From: Ferruginibacter sp.
GTDB lineage: Bacteria > Bacteroidota > Bacteroidia > Chitinophagales > Chitinophagaceae
Length of the DNA: 40,290 nucleotides
Direction: 5' to 3'
Assembly (NCBI RefSeq): GCF_028288465.1
Contig: NZ_JAQBNR010000038.1
Span: forward strand, 1 to 40,290
The translations under genes and the position numbers were made by a program. Positions 7,571 to 16,231 of the stretch are shown in pieces (positions within the stretch are counted from its first letter, which is position 1; the number at the start of each line of letters is the position of its first letter). Below the pieces are notes generated by a model, which saw only the letters and a list, made by a program, of their open reading frames with translations, was not told where the DNA came from and made no database searches.

Positions 7571-8038
7571 ATGACAAGTACTAAACCTTTAAAAATCACC
7601 AGCAATGCATTCAGGGATGGCGGCGATATTCCCGCTATGTATACATGCGATGGTGAAGAAGTGAACCCGCCTTTAATCATAGAAAACATTCCATTCGGCA
7701 CGCAATCGCTGGCCATTATAGTAGAAGATCCGGATGCACCCAACGGTGTATTTGATCATTGGATAGTATGGAATATACCTCCGGAGAGAATCGTGGAAGA
7801 AGACAGAATACCCGGCATCAGCGGAAGAAATGGTGCAGGCAAAACCGGCTACCATGGCCCTTGTCCGCCATCCGGTACACACCGGTACTTTTTTTATGTG
7901 TTCGCTCTGGACCGTAGTCTTGACCTGTCTATAGGTGCTGATAAAAGAAAACTGCAGGAAGCCATGCGCCCATATATACTGGCGCAGGGAACCCTGATGG
8001 GCAGGTATACCAAACGGGAGCAACCGCCTGCATACTAA
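7571..8038 (+). CDS. YbhB/YbcL-family (PEBP-like) protein
   Basis: A 155-residue protein of the phosphatidylethanolamine-binding / Raf-kinase-inhibitor-like family. The family pattern is clear: AIIVEDPDAP, FDHWIVWNIP, and YHGPCPPSGTHRYFFYVFAL, which line the anion-binding pocket. There is no signal peptide, so it should be cytoplasmic. The bacterial proteins of this family have no settled role. It is monocistronic and ends at a hairpin shared with the convergent secreted-protein gene. Confidence 0.92.
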   Translation: MTSTKPLKITSNAFRDGGDIPAMYTCDGEEVNPPLIIENIPFGTQSLAIIVEDPDAPNGVFDHWIVWNIPPERIVEEDRIPGISGRNGAGKTGYHGPCPPSGTHRYFFYVFALDRSLDLSIGADKRKLQEAMRPYILAQGTLMGRYTKREQPPAY

Positions 8039-8042
8039 AAAA

Positions 8043-8083
8043 AACAGCAGCTGCATTTGCATTTAAGCAAGTCAACTGCTGTT
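8043..8083. terminator. Possible bidirectional terminator
   Basis: AACAGCAG (8043-8050) pairs with CTGCTGTT (8076-8083) across a 25-base loop, preceded by an A run. It lies between the convergent PEBP and T9SS-protein genes. The long loop makes it weaker than the other terminators in the window. Confidence 0.45.
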
Positions 8084-8101
8084 GTTATACACTACAACAA
8101 A

Positions 8102-10267
8102 CTATCTTTTTACCTGTATATTTCTTATTACAGGGGTATTATCCTGCTGGGTTAATTTTAAGATATACGAACCTGCTGACAGCCTATTCAAATCAAGAAT
8201 TTGTGTTTGCGGTGCATCACCAACCTGCTTGCTTAACACCCGTTCGCCTAATTGATTAAATAATTCAATTTTTACGGTCTGGTGGATCCAGCTGTTTGAT
8301 AAAGTAATTTTCAGTTGGGATTGTACCGGGTTTGGATAGGTTAACACTGTACCGGTTGCCTCAAACGAAACCTGCTTCACCTGGCTGTATTGCACACTCT
8401 CATTTATGCTAACCAATTTAAGCCGGTAGTAATTTTTGCCAGCTGCGGGAAGTGCATCAGTAAAACTGTAATTGTTAACCATGCTGCTGTTTGGTGTTAC
8501 ATTTATTCTTTGCAGCAGCTCAAAATGCACACCATTGGAAGAACGCTCTACCTCCATATAACCTGTATTTACCTGCTCACCGGTAACCCATTTTAATGAG
8601 GTTGTTTTTTGATTTTTACTTGCCGTAAAGTCCAACAAAGTAATTGGTAACGTGATACTCCAGTTTAACGTAAAAGTTGCCGGACTTTGATCTCCCTGCC
8701 CTGCGGCATCTATTGCGCCATAGGTAAAAGAAGTACTGAGTATTCCATCCAGCGGGTCTATCGTTAACAACGCCGGCGTAAAATTGCTGATAGTTTGTCC
8801 GGTTGTAAGTGCAACAGCGTTATAGGAAAGCGTGGCCCCGGCAGGCAGTGTATTGATCATAAATGTACTGCCTGTTCCAAGCACCCCTTCTTCAGGATCG
8901 GTACCGGTAAGACTTGGTACGGTATAACTGGTACCAGGCGTATTGGATGCGTATGTCTTTAATTTAGGAGTTGTGTTTGGCAGTTGTTCAATTCCAAAAT
9001 TGGCGTTCGATTTTACGGCAGATGCATTGGCTATTGTAACGCCTGGCAATATCCCGTTTTCAGTTCCGTCGTTTCCGGCTCCGGTTCCTAAAAATTCACC
9101 GGTATTAATCCAGCCGGAAGGTAAAGAGGGTGCAGGTGCCGCCGTTCCCGGGGTACCTTCCGCATCGCTCAGGATGATGCTATATTGGGCCGGATAAGCT
9201 GATGGCAGTAAATCTTGAAAGGTGTAGATTCCATCGGATGCGACCGGACTGCTTAAGACAACATTTCCTCCGCCATCCACCAGGTTGGCAAATAATTGTC
9301 CGGAGATATTGGTTCCTGTACCGTCAATGGTATTTACCGGGGTACCCAACAAACCGTTAGCGTCATGAAATATAGTCCCCGTAATAACTGGTGTACTCAT
9401 TGAAACACCCAGTAACCACCTGTCGCCGCCCCATTCAGTTGCCTTGCTCCAGGTAGTTCCGTTTCCATCACCCCGCAGATAAACTTTAAAAGCCAGTGTT
9501 GTGATACCTGTTCCGGTTACCCTCACACTGCCACTTGCTGCGCCGGTTGTAGCAGCGCTGCTTCCTGAAACAGCGGAAATAGACGTAGCACTGTTCAGGA
9601 TTTTATTTGCTGTTACATTAAAGACACCTGTTCCGGATAATTTATTTAGCGTTACACCAGTTGTTTGCAATTCAAATTCTGTTGAGAAACCAAGCGTTCC
9701 TTCTGTACCTCCTAAACCGGCAAGGTGGAGCACCGGGTTATCTACAGCACGGCTGAAGGTTAAGGTAAGTGTGCTGTAATAGTACCGGGCATTGGTAACA
9801 CTCGATGATGCATACAGAGGTTCAATTGTGGTAAAACAGTTAAACCCATAATTGTTAGCAGTATCTATGCCTGTACCTGCAGTACCAAAAGGGCTGGACG
9901 TAAATAAGGCTGCAGCAGGTGCAGACTTACTTCCAAGATTGTCGAAAATATCCGCAGCCAATGCTGTTTTTGCTGAAGCATTTAGTTGAGCACCGAAGCA
10001 TGATCCGGTTCCGGTTGTTATCCCTGTAACGGAGGTGTATTGCTGATCGGACCACGCAACACTGACAGTAATGGTTGGTGCATAGGCAACAAAGGTGGCG
10101 CCTGTAGTATTTTTCAACAATTGCGCCGATTGACTGGCAACGGACGGTCCCAATGGAGGCGAAGGATAACTCGCCGCACCGAATTCCAGTTGTGTTTGCG
10201 CATCAGCAGCACTAATTTGCAGCGTTGCAAACATGGCAATGCACCAATATTTTAAGGGTTTACACAT
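8102..10267 (-). CDS. Secreted multidomain protein with type IX secretion sorting domain
   Basis: A 721-residue extracellular protein. It starts with a signal peptide ending near ISAADAQ. Residues about 25-290 form a Thr/Ser/Gly-rich region without a family I can name. A SdrD-B-like segment follows (about 295-400: GTIFHDANGLLGTPVN ... YTFQDLLPSAYPAQY), then a short repeat region, then a segment of the kind that often precedes the sorting signal (LPITLLDFTASKNQK ... VNTGYMEVERSSNG). The last ~75 residues, TYPNPVQSQLKITL to NIQVKR, are a type A T9SS C-terminal domain. It is therefore exported by Sec and then anchored or released by the Por system. The function of the body is unknown. Confidence 0.9.
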   Translation of the reverse strand: MCKPLKYWCIAMFATLQISAADAQTQLEFGAASYPSPPLGPSVASQSAQLLKNTTGATFVAYAPTITVSVAWSDQQYTSVTGITTGTGSCFGAQLNASAKTALAADIFDNLGSKSAPAAALFTSSPFGTAGTGIDTANNYGFNCFTTIEPLYASSSVTNARYYYSTLTLTFSRAVDNPVLHLAGLGGTEGTLGFSTEFELQTTGVTLNKLSGTGVFNVTANKILNSATSISAVSGSSAATTGAASGSVRVTGTGITTLAFKVYLRGDGNGTTWSKATEWGGDRWLLGVSMSTPVITGTIFHDANGLLGTPVNTIDGTGTNISGQLFANLVDGGGNVVLSSPVASDGIYTFQDLLPSAYPAQYSIILSDAEGTPGTAAPAPSLPSGWINTGEFLGTGAGNDGTENGILPGVTIANASAVKSNANFGIEQLPNTTPKLKTYASNTPGTSYTVPSLTGTDPEEGVLGTGSTFMINTLPAGATLSYNAVALTTGQTISNFTPALLTIDPLDGILSTSFTYGAIDAAGQGDQSPATFTLNWSITLPITLLDFTASKNQKTTSLKWVTGEQVNTGYMEVERSSNGVHFELLQRINVTPNSSMVNNYSFTDALPAAGKNYYRLKLVSINESVQYSQVKQVSFEATGTVLTYPNPVQSQLKITLSNSWIHQTVKIELFNQLGERVLSKQVGDAPQTQILDLNRLSAGSYILKLTQQDNTPVIRNIQVKR

Positions 10268-10819
10268 AGATAGAGAATTTTACAATTATGGATTGTGGAT
10301 AACTAACGCATATTGTAGTTGTTTTATTACATTATTATAATAATAAAGCCAATGCAGAAGAGAATTCCATCGATGCGGGAATGTTTTTTTCAAAAAAATT
10401 GCCGCGACAATTAAAAAAGGCAGGGTTTAAAATAGACCATAAAAGTTTATATGGTTAGAGGTGAGGTTATCACGAAAAGGCAAAAATCGTTTATGAAAAA
10501 GTTCCGGAAAGCTGGAAGAATAAAACCTGCTTAGGGTGAAGATTCGGCCAGCTCCATTAAATTATAGCTGGGATAAGGCAACAACAGACCGGATTGTAAC
10601 AAGGAGGATTGTTAAAGCTTTGCCCAGCCGTGCGTGATCAACCGGTTGTACTTAGCTGTATTATTTTATTAAAATACAGGTGCGATAAAAACAATACGCT
10701 TAAATAACCAATGGTGTTATCACCACTTGTAGCGGATCTTTTAATGTGCTATTGCTGCGAAAATAAATAAAATGCCAGGCCGGCATAGCCCCACTCTTTC
10801 ATTACCCGTGGAATGGCGG
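10268..10819. other. Low-coding region, possibly containing gene remnants
   Basis: About 550 bp upstream of the T9SS-protein gene. Short open stretches broken by stops occur on the plus strand (for example around 10380-10540, with peptide-like pieces rich in Lys), and could be decayed coding sequence, but no family is recognisable. The first 50 bp probably hold the promoter of the secreted-protein gene. Confidence 0.4.
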
Positions 10820-11115
10820 GCACAAGAAATGCGTTTGGAAATCATAAGGGCAGATGGGAATTAACCACTGCTCTTTCATTTGGCACTAAAGGTTTGGCCA
10901 GCTATCAAAAGAGGTAAAGAGCATCACTGATAAAATGGTAAGCAAAAAAATTAAAAGACCTTAAGTTAAACAAACTCGTTAAACGAACCGTTTACGACAG
11001 CTTTCTCCCCACAGCTGAGTATCCCATTACACCGCACGTCAAATCGCTTGAAAAAGTAATTGATGAATTCAGGCTTTGGGGATTAAAGCACCAAAAAAAA
11101 TCGGAAAATAATAGT
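10820..11115 (+). pseudogene. Decayed HxlR-family transcriptional regulator
   Basis: Conceptual translation across three frames gives a recognisable HxlR-type winged helix. Pieces are GRWELTTALSFGTK (10849-10890), FGQLSKEVKSITDKMVSKK (10892-10948, after a frame change), and after another frame change KLKDLKLNKLVKRTVYDSF followed by EYPITPHVKSLEKVIDEF and RLWGLKH (10950-11090). These match the wing and C-terminal helix of the family (VKRTVY ... Y-LTPHGKSL ... W). The start is ragged and several indels are needed, so this is decay rather than one sequencing error. HxlR regulators sense electrophiles or redox stress and often regulate the neighbouring gene, here a convergent alpha/beta hydrolase. 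Confidence 0.75.
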
Positions 11116-11145
11116 ATCAATCAGCTTTTACCATCACATCGCTGC

Positions 11146-11955
11146 TCAGTACACCGCATCTGCATGCTCAATTTTATATATAGCCAACTCTAACAACCTG
11201 TTCAATTCGGCAGGATTTTCAATCATGGGAAAATGGCTGGTTCCTTTTATCACTGCCAAATCGTATCCGCTTTTTACCAGGTTTTTTAAAGCAGCTTCGT
11301 TAGTAGGCGTATAGTCTGCGTTGATAAGGTGCAGGTTCGGCTGCAGCCCGGGCAATAACCTTTTTTCTAATTGATCTTTTTCAAATTCTGCCTTTATCAC
11401 CGCTGCACCCATTGGTTGCCAGGCATGCCGGTAGTCTTTTATAACCCGCTCGCTTATACGGGAAGGTGTGCTGGGTCTTAGCAAGGCCACGCGTGCATAT
11501 TGTTCCATAGTACCGGGAAAGTCCTTTATACTGTTTTCGATAATGGCATCTGCCTGCTGCTGGTAGTTAGGTGATAACGGCGTTCCTGCATTTTTAAAAC
11601 TATCGATTGCTATGAAGCCTATAATATGTGCCGGATGTTGAATAGCCACCATTAAGCTAATGTTGGCGCCAAAGCCGTGACCAATTAAAACCACATTTTT
11701 CAAATTCAGTTGCTGTATTACAAAACTCACATCTTCCGCAAAATTCTCTACATCCCACTGGGTACGTTCCTTCCCTGATTTCCCGTGTCCGGGTAAATCC
11801 ATCGTCACCACCGTATACTTGCGGTCAAAATACGCAACTTGCTTTGTCCAGTACGACTGATCAGTAAAAGCGCCGTGTACAAAGAACAGTACCACATCGC
11901 CGGTTCCACTTATCTGCCAGTTAACGGCAGGATTGTTTCTTTTTGTTTCTTTCAT
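11146..11955 (-). CDS. Alpha/beta-hydrolase-fold protein lacking the nucleophile serine
   Basis: A 269-residue alpha/beta hydrolase. The oxyanion motif FVHGAFTD, DLPGHGKSG and the C-terminal GTSHFPMIENP with the catalytic His are all present, and INADYTP gives a plausible acid. The nucleophile elbow reads IGHGFGAN: residue 94 is Gly where the family has Ser (GHSxG). The codon is GGC, one base from AGC (Ser). As read, the protein should be catalytically dead, or it may serve a non-hydrolytic role. The gene is monocistronic and faces the remnant of an HxlR regulator. Confidence 0.88.
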   Translation of the reverse strand: MKETKRNNPAVNWQISGTGDVVLFFVHGAFTDQSYWTKQVAYFDRKYTVVTMDLPGHGKSGKERTQWDVENFAEDVSFVIQQLNLKNVVLIGHGFGANISLMVAIQHPAHIIGFIAIDSFKNAGTPLSPNYQQQADAIIENSIKDFPGTMEQYARVALLRPSTPSRISERVIKDYRHAWQPMGAAVIKAEFEKDQLEKRLLPGLQPNLHLINADYTPTNEAALKNLVKSGYDLAVIKGTSHFPMIENPAELNRLLELAIYKIEHADAVY

Positions 11956-12278
11956 GATCGTAACATTTGGGATACATGTAAAAAAACTGTACCAAAAACC
12001 GGGAGCCGGTTTGCTGCGTAGCTTTATTATACGAATTACGAAATGTTGTTAACAATTAGCCATTTTTTAACCATTGTGTTGCAATCTGCCAACTGTTTTT
12101 AGTTAAATTTATCAACACATCAACTTAACTGCGCCGGGTTTGCAGACGGGTTGTTTAAATAAATCATTCAAAAGAAACCAGCAATACAGGCGGTACTGTT
12201 TTCAGCTGCAAACAAACCTAATCAACCGGCATCAAAAAAATGGCTGCATCAGTGCAAACATGTAAATTTACTTTCTTA
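11956..12278. other. Divergent promoter region
   Basis: About 320 bp between the divergent hydrolase and DUF4294 genes. It should carry both promoters. I see no clear palindrome, repeat or small gene in it. Confidence 0.4.
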
Positions 12279-12902
12279 ATGAGCCGTACAGCTACATATA
12301 AAATCATTCTGCTGCTTATTGTGGCCGCATTTTTTTCCGCTGATAACAATCAGGCATATGCGCAGAGTAGTATAAATGATACGATCGTTTCGGCTGCAGT
12401 TATTTATAACGGTGATACCATCGAAGCCAAAACATTCCAGGATTTACTGATCAGATCATGGTATGATGAAGCGCATATGAAGGCTATTGCTAAATGGACC
12501 AGGTTACGTAATGCAGTGTATGTTACTTATCCTTATGCCAGGAGGGCGGGTAAAATAATGAATGAATTAAATGCCCGCCTCGTAAATATTTCCGATAAGG
12601 GAGAGCGAAAAAAATGTATCCGCTCACGGGAAAAGGAATTAAAAAAAGAGTTTACTGACCCGCTTACCAATTTATCGGTTTACCAGGGAAAAGTGCTGAT
12701 GAAATTGATTAACCGGGAAACCGGTAACAACTGTTACGAGATTATAAAGGAATATAAAGGCGCATTCGACGCCCGCTTTTATCAAACCATTGCCTTCTTT
12801 TTTGGCAGCAGCCTCAAGCAGGCGTATGACCGATCCGGAGACGATGCTGATATGGAAAAAATTGTGCAGGAAGTAGAAAGAATGTATGGCTTCAGAGGCT
12901 AA
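12279..12902 (+). CDS. DUF4294-domain exported protein
   Basis: A 207-residue protein with a signal peptide (SRTATYKIILLLIVAAFFSA, cleavage near AYAQ) followed by the DUF4294 domain typical of Bacteroidota. The second ATG at 12279 was preferred to 12240 because it places the signal peptide at the N-terminus. The mature part has NGDTIEAKTFQDL, a basic helical stretch, LTNLSVYQGKVLMKLINRETG and DARFYQTIAFFFGSSLKQAYD. No biochemical role is known for the family. It is the last gene before the sulfur island and has no copy of that island's operator. Confidence 0.8.
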   Translation: MSRTATYKIILLLIVAAFFSADNNQAYAQSSINDTIVSAAVIYNGDTIEAKTFQDLLIRSWYDEAHMKAIAKWTRLRNAVYVTYPYARRAGKIMNELNARLVNISDKGERKKCIRSREKELKKEFTDPLTNLSVYQGKVLMKLINRETGNNCYEIIKEYKGAFDARFYQTIAFFFGSSLKQAYDRSGDDADMEKIVQEVERMYGFRG

Positions 12903-13031
12903 TCCCGCCCGCTGAAAAATCTCAATTAACAATAGCAATTTCTCCCGTAACAGTGCGGCATCTATTTCTCGCCCTAATTCATCTTTCAGCACAATGTTCC
13001 TTTCGCTTCTACCGGAGCAATTGCCTTTAGT

Positions 13032-13075
13032 GTAACCTTTGTTACAGATATATACTGTTACACACACCAACTTTG
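13032..13075 (+). promoter_or_regulatory. Crp/Fnr-type operator and promoter of the TauE/SafE gene
   Basis: Perfect palindrome GTAACCTTTGTTAC (13032-13045), 22 bp, then the -7 box CAACTTTG (13068-13075), 16 bp before the ATG at 13092. The geometry is identical to seven other promoters in this island. Confidence 0.8.
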
Positions 13076-13091
13076 CAGCTATATATTTCAC

Positions 13092-13907
13092 ATGATTATA
13101 GCTGGATATTTTTTAATGGCATTAGTGGGCATTTCCCTGGGATTAATTGGCGGAGGAGGCTCTATCTTAACGGTACCAATACTGGTATATGCCATGGGCG
13201 TAAACCCTTTGCTGGCCACGTCCTACTCGCTTTTTATCGTGGGCACTACCTCCATAGCCGGGGCTGCTGATAATTACCGGCGTGGTTTTGTTGATGTAAA
13301 AACAGCCCTGTTGTTCGGCCTTTCATCAATTACAACGGTTTTTGTAACAAGAAAAATAATATTGCCGGCAATACCTGAAGTGCTTTTTTCCAATCAGCAA
13401 ATACACTTTACTCAATCTATGGCTATCATGGTATTGTTTGCTGTATTAATGCTATCAGCCAGCATTGCGATGATAAAAAATAAGGCTAATGAAACACGAC
13501 TTGTTAAAGCTGATGCAGCAGAACCTCTTCCATTAATAAAGTTGCTATTGTTTGGCGTTGCGGTAGGCCTAACCACCGGTTTGCTCGGCGCGGGTGGAGG
13601 ATTTTTACTGATACCAGCGTTGGTGCTGCTGTTAAGAATGCCTATGAAAAAGGCCGTAGGCACGTCGCTTTTAATTATTGCGCTGAACTCCTTAATTGGT
13701 TTTACCGGCGATATAGGCCATTTCAATATTGACTGGTATTTTTTAATTACACTAACTTTAATTGCTGTGGCAGGCATTTTTACCGGTGGCATTTTAGCTA
13801 AAAAAATAGACGGTGTAAAGCTTAAAAAAGCATTTGGCTGGTTTGTGTTAATCATGGGAATTTATATTTTAATGAAAGAACTCTTTTTTACCAGCCCGCT
13901 GCATTAA
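13092..13907 (+). CDS. TauE/SafE-family sulfur-anion permease
   Basis: A 271-residue inner-membrane protein with about eight hydrophobic segments. Both halves carry the glycine-rich hallmark of the TauE/SafE (sulfite exporter) family: SLGLIGGGGSILTVPIL near the N-terminus and TTGLLGAGGGFLLIPALV after the central loop. Family members move sulfite, sulfoacetate, thiosulfate or related anions. Here it opens a sulfide/persulfide gene island and has its own operator, so export of sulfite or uptake of thiosulfate is the likely job; direction cannot be read from sequence. Confidence 0.88.
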   Translation: MIIAGYFLMALVGISLGLIGGGGSILTVPILVYAMGVNPLLATSYSLFIVGTTSIAGAADNYRRGFVDVKTALLFGLSSITTVFVTRKIILPAIPEVLFSNQQIHFTQSMAIMVLFAVLMLSASIAMIKNKANETRLVKADAAEPLPLIKLLLFGVAVGLTTGLLGAGGGFLLIPALVLLLRMPMKKAVGTSLLIIALNSLIGFTGDIGHFNIDWYFLITLTLIAVAGIFTGGILAKKIDGVKLKKAFGWFVLIMGIYILMKELFFTSPLH

Positions 13908-13959
13908 CTGAACAGAGGTTCGATTTGTGTAAAGGCTGATTGCCTGCCCTTATTTGAAA

Positions 13960-14003
13960 GCAACAAATGTTACTGAAAATTAGTAAAACAAAAAGCATAT
14001 TTG
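13960..14003 (+). promoter_or_regulatory. Crp/Fnr-type operator and promoter of the MBL-rhodanese gene
   Basis: GCAACAAATGTTAC (13960-13973; one mismatch to GTAAC-N4-GTTAC), 22 bp, then CATATTTG (13996-14003), 25 bp before the ATG at 14029. Confidence 0.75.
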
Positions 14004-14028
14004 CATTGTATCATAAAAAATTGAAGGA

Positions 14029-15447
14029 ATGAAAATTGAACAAATTTATACTGGTTGCCTGGCACAGGGTGCATACTATATTACCAGCAATGGAGAAGCT
14101 GCTATAATTGATCCACTGCGTGAAACGGCGCCCTATATTAACCGCCTTCAGAAGGACGGCGTGAAATTGAAATACATTTTCGAAACACATTTCCATGCAG
14201 ATTTTGTAAGCGGTCATGTTGATTTGTCGAAGACCACCGGCGCCCCCATTGTATACGGACCCAATGCTGCCTGCGGGTTTGATTGTATTTCTGCAAAGGA
14301 TGGCGAACTGTTTAAACTGGGGGATATTACAATAAAGGTATTGCACACCCCGGGGCACACGCTGGAAAGCTCCACTTTTCTATTAAAAGATGAAACCGGG
14401 AAAGACTATTGCATTTTTAGTGGCGACACCCTTTTTTTAGGTGATGTAGGCCGGCCCGACCTGGCGCAAAAAGCAGCCAATATGACGAAAGAAGAGCTGG
14501 CCGGCATGTTGTACGATAGCCTGATGAATAAAATAATGCCGCTGGCAGACGATGTAATTGTGTACCCCGCTCATGGCGCGGGCAGTGCCTGCGGTAAAAA
14601 TATGATGAAAGAAACGGTAGACAGTTTAGGCAATCAAAAAAGAATTAATTACGCATTGAACCAACCAGATAAAGCGGCTTTTGTAAAAGCAGTTACTGAT
14701 GGATTGTTGCCACCTCCTGCTTATTTTGGATTGAATGTAGCGATGAATAAAAAAGGGTACGAAAGTTTTGACAGTGTATTGAAGAGGGGGCTGCATGCAC
14801 TTACCCCCGATGAATTTGAAGCTGCCGCTGATGGCAGCGGAGCCTTTATTTTAGATACCAGAGACAGCGCTGCTTTTTATAAAGGCTTTGTTCCGCAGTC
14901 TGTAAATATTGGCTTAAACGGCGACTTTGCGCCATGGGCAGGTGCCCTGATGGCAGATGTAAAACATCCCTTGTTACTGGTGACAGAAGAAGGCAAAGAA
15001 GCAGAAACTGTAACCCGTTTAAGCCGGGTTGGTTTCGATAATATACTGGGCTATTTAAAAGGTGGCTTTGCCGCATGGCTGCAGGCCGGCAAAGAAGCTG
15101 ATGTAGTGGATCAAATTGCGACTGCTGATTTTGCCAGGGAAGTAAACCTTAGCCAGGACAAAGTAATCGACATACGGACAGAAGCTGAATATGCTGCTGA
15201 ACATGTACAGGATGCTTACAACAGGCCGCTGGCATATATCAACGATTGGATAAAGGACATTGACCCAAAGGAACACTTTTTTATGTATTGCGGCAGCGGA
15301 TACAGAAGCATGATTGCAGCCAGCATTTTAGAAGCCAGGGGTTACCGCAACTTTACCGAGGTAGCCGGGGGATTTAAAGCAATCAGCAATGCGGCGGTTC
15401 CCAAAACAAATTTTGTTTGCCAGAGTAAAGTAATGAAAGCTGAATAA
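14029..15447 (+). CDS. Persulfide-dioxygenase-like MBL-fold / double rhodanese fusion
   Basis: A 472-residue cytoplasmic protein. The N-terminal metallo-beta-lactamase domain (about 1-245) has THFHADFVSGH (His54, His56, Asp58), TPGH (His110), FSGDTLFLGDVGRPD (Asp133) and YPAHGAGSACGK (His182), the iron-site pattern of ETHE1/CstB-type persulfide dioxygenases, which turn glutathione or CoA persulfide into sulfite. Two rhodanese domains follow. The first (about 260-355) has no Cys where the active loop should be (VTEEGKE). The second (about 370-465) has MYCGSGYRS with Cys421. This layout matches CstB-like proteins that couple dioxygenase and sulfurtransferase activity. It has its own operator and a strong terminator. 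Confidence 0.9.
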   Translation: MKIEQIYTGCLAQGAYYITSNGEAAIIDPLRETAPYINRLQKDGVKLKYIFETHFHADFVSGHVDLSKTTGAPIVYGPNAACGFDCISAKDGELFKLGDITIKVLHTPGHTLESSTFLLKDETGKDYCIFSGDTLFLGDVGRPDLAQKAANMTKEELAGMLYDSLMNKIMPLADDVIVYPAHGAGSACGKNMMKETVDSLGNQKRINYALNQPDKAAFVKAVTDGLLPPPAYFGLNVAMNKKGYESFDSVLKRGLHALTPDEFEAAADGSGAFILDTRDSAAFYKGFVPQSVNIGLNGDFAPWAGALMADVKHPLLLVTEEGKEAETVTRLSRVGFDNILGYLKGGFAAWLQAGKEADVVDQIATADFAREVNLSQDKVIDIRTEAEYAAEHVQDAYNRPLAYINDWIKDIDPKEHFFMYCGSGYRSMIAASILEARGYRNFTEVAGGFKAISNAAVPKTNFVCQSKVMKAE

Positions 15448-15488
15448 TATAATATGTTGATAGCTTTAATTATGTCAACTATACAATA

Positions 15489-15526
15489 AAAACAAAAGGC
15501 AGCCGAACGGTTGCCTTTTGTTTTTT
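15489..15526 (+). terminator. Rho-independent terminator after the MBL-rhodanese gene
   Basis: AAAACAAAAGGCA (15489-15501) pairs perfectly with TGCCTTTTGTTTT (15512-15524) with an inner CCG/CGG pairing in the loop, followed by further T residues. Confidence 0.88.
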
Positions 15527-15540
15527 CGAGTTCATAGAAT

Positions 15541-15584
15541 GTAACAAAAGTACCCAAACAAAAGATCGCTCAAAAATATCTTTG
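15541..15584 (+). promoter_or_regulatory. Crp/Fnr-type operator (half-degenerate) and promoter of the DUF983 gene
   Basis: GTAACAAAAGTACC (15541-15554) has an intact left half and a degenerate right half. After 22 bp comes TATCTTTG (15577-15584), a perfect -7 box, 26 bp before the ATG at 15611. Confidence 0.65.
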
Positions 15585-15610
15585 TAACCATCAATACAAT
15601 ACCATTTTAC

Positions 15611-16044
15611 ATGAATTATCTCACTGCCATTTTTAAAAATAAATGTCCCCGTTGCAGAACCGGCGAATTATTTTGTACATCCTCTGCCTGGAAAAAAGGC
15701 TTTATGAAAAGAACAAACGCTGTCCGGATTGCAGGCAGCGCTCTGAAATTGAAGTTGGGTTTTACATCGGTTCCGGCTATGTTAGTTATGCCTTAACTGT
15801 AGCCATTTCTGTATCAACATTTGTTGCCTGGTGGGTTCTGATCGGTTTTTCGGTTGATGATAACCGGGTATTCTGGTGGCTGGGTTGCAATGCTGTTTTC
15901 CTGGTACTACTGCAGCGTTGGCTCATGCGGTTATCCAGGATTATCTGGCTCTCTTTTTTTGTAAAATACAATCCTAACTGGCGTACCATTCCGCCAACAG
16001 AAACTGGCCGCGTAATTGAAGAACAGATGGAAATTACAGGCTGA
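15611..16044 (+). pseudogene. DUF983 membrane protein interrupted by a frameshift
   Basis: The gene starts in one frame (MNYLTAIFKNKCPRCRTGEL, a DUF983 N-terminus with a CxxC zinc-finger-like pair) and continues in another (KRCPDCRQRSEIEVGFYIGS, the second CxxC, then two membrane segments and FFVKYNPNW). Restoring one A in the run after ATG at 15704-15710 would give MKKNKRCPDC and rejoin the frames into a ~144-residue DUF983 protein of normal length. DUF983 proteins are small Bacteroidota membrane proteins of unknown role. The promoter copies the island's operator geometry, so it belonged to the regulon. A single-base indel could be a real null mutation or a sequence error. Confidence 0.82.
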
Positions 16045-16105
16045 CACCGACTTACACAATAGCTTACTTTGTTGTTTTTTATAGATGGTTTTTGAGTGTT
16101 TGACT

Positions 16106-16147
16106 GACTGGTATGCAGGCTTTAAAAACCTGATATCAGTCTTTTTT
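16106..16147 (+). terminator. Rho-independent terminator after DUF983
   Basis: GACTGGTATGCAGG (16106-16119) pairs with CCTGATATCAGTC (16129-16141) with one bulge and one G-T pair, followed by six T residues. Confidence 0.65.
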
Positions 16148-16151
16148 ATTT

Positions 16152-16195
16152 GTGATATTGGTCACCTTCCAAAAAATGAATCGCTGTTAAGTTTG
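16152..16195 (+). promoter_or_regulatory. Crp/Fnr-type operator and promoter of a rhodanese gene
   Basis: GTGATATTGGTCAC (16152-16165) is a GTGA-N6-TCAC Crp-like variant of the island's palindrome. After 22 bp comes TAAGTTTG (16188-16195), a perfect -7 box, 36 bp before the ATG at 16232. Confidence 0.72.
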
Positions 16196-16231
16196 CCTTC
16201 ATAAAAAATCACTGATAGTTATTTCAACACG

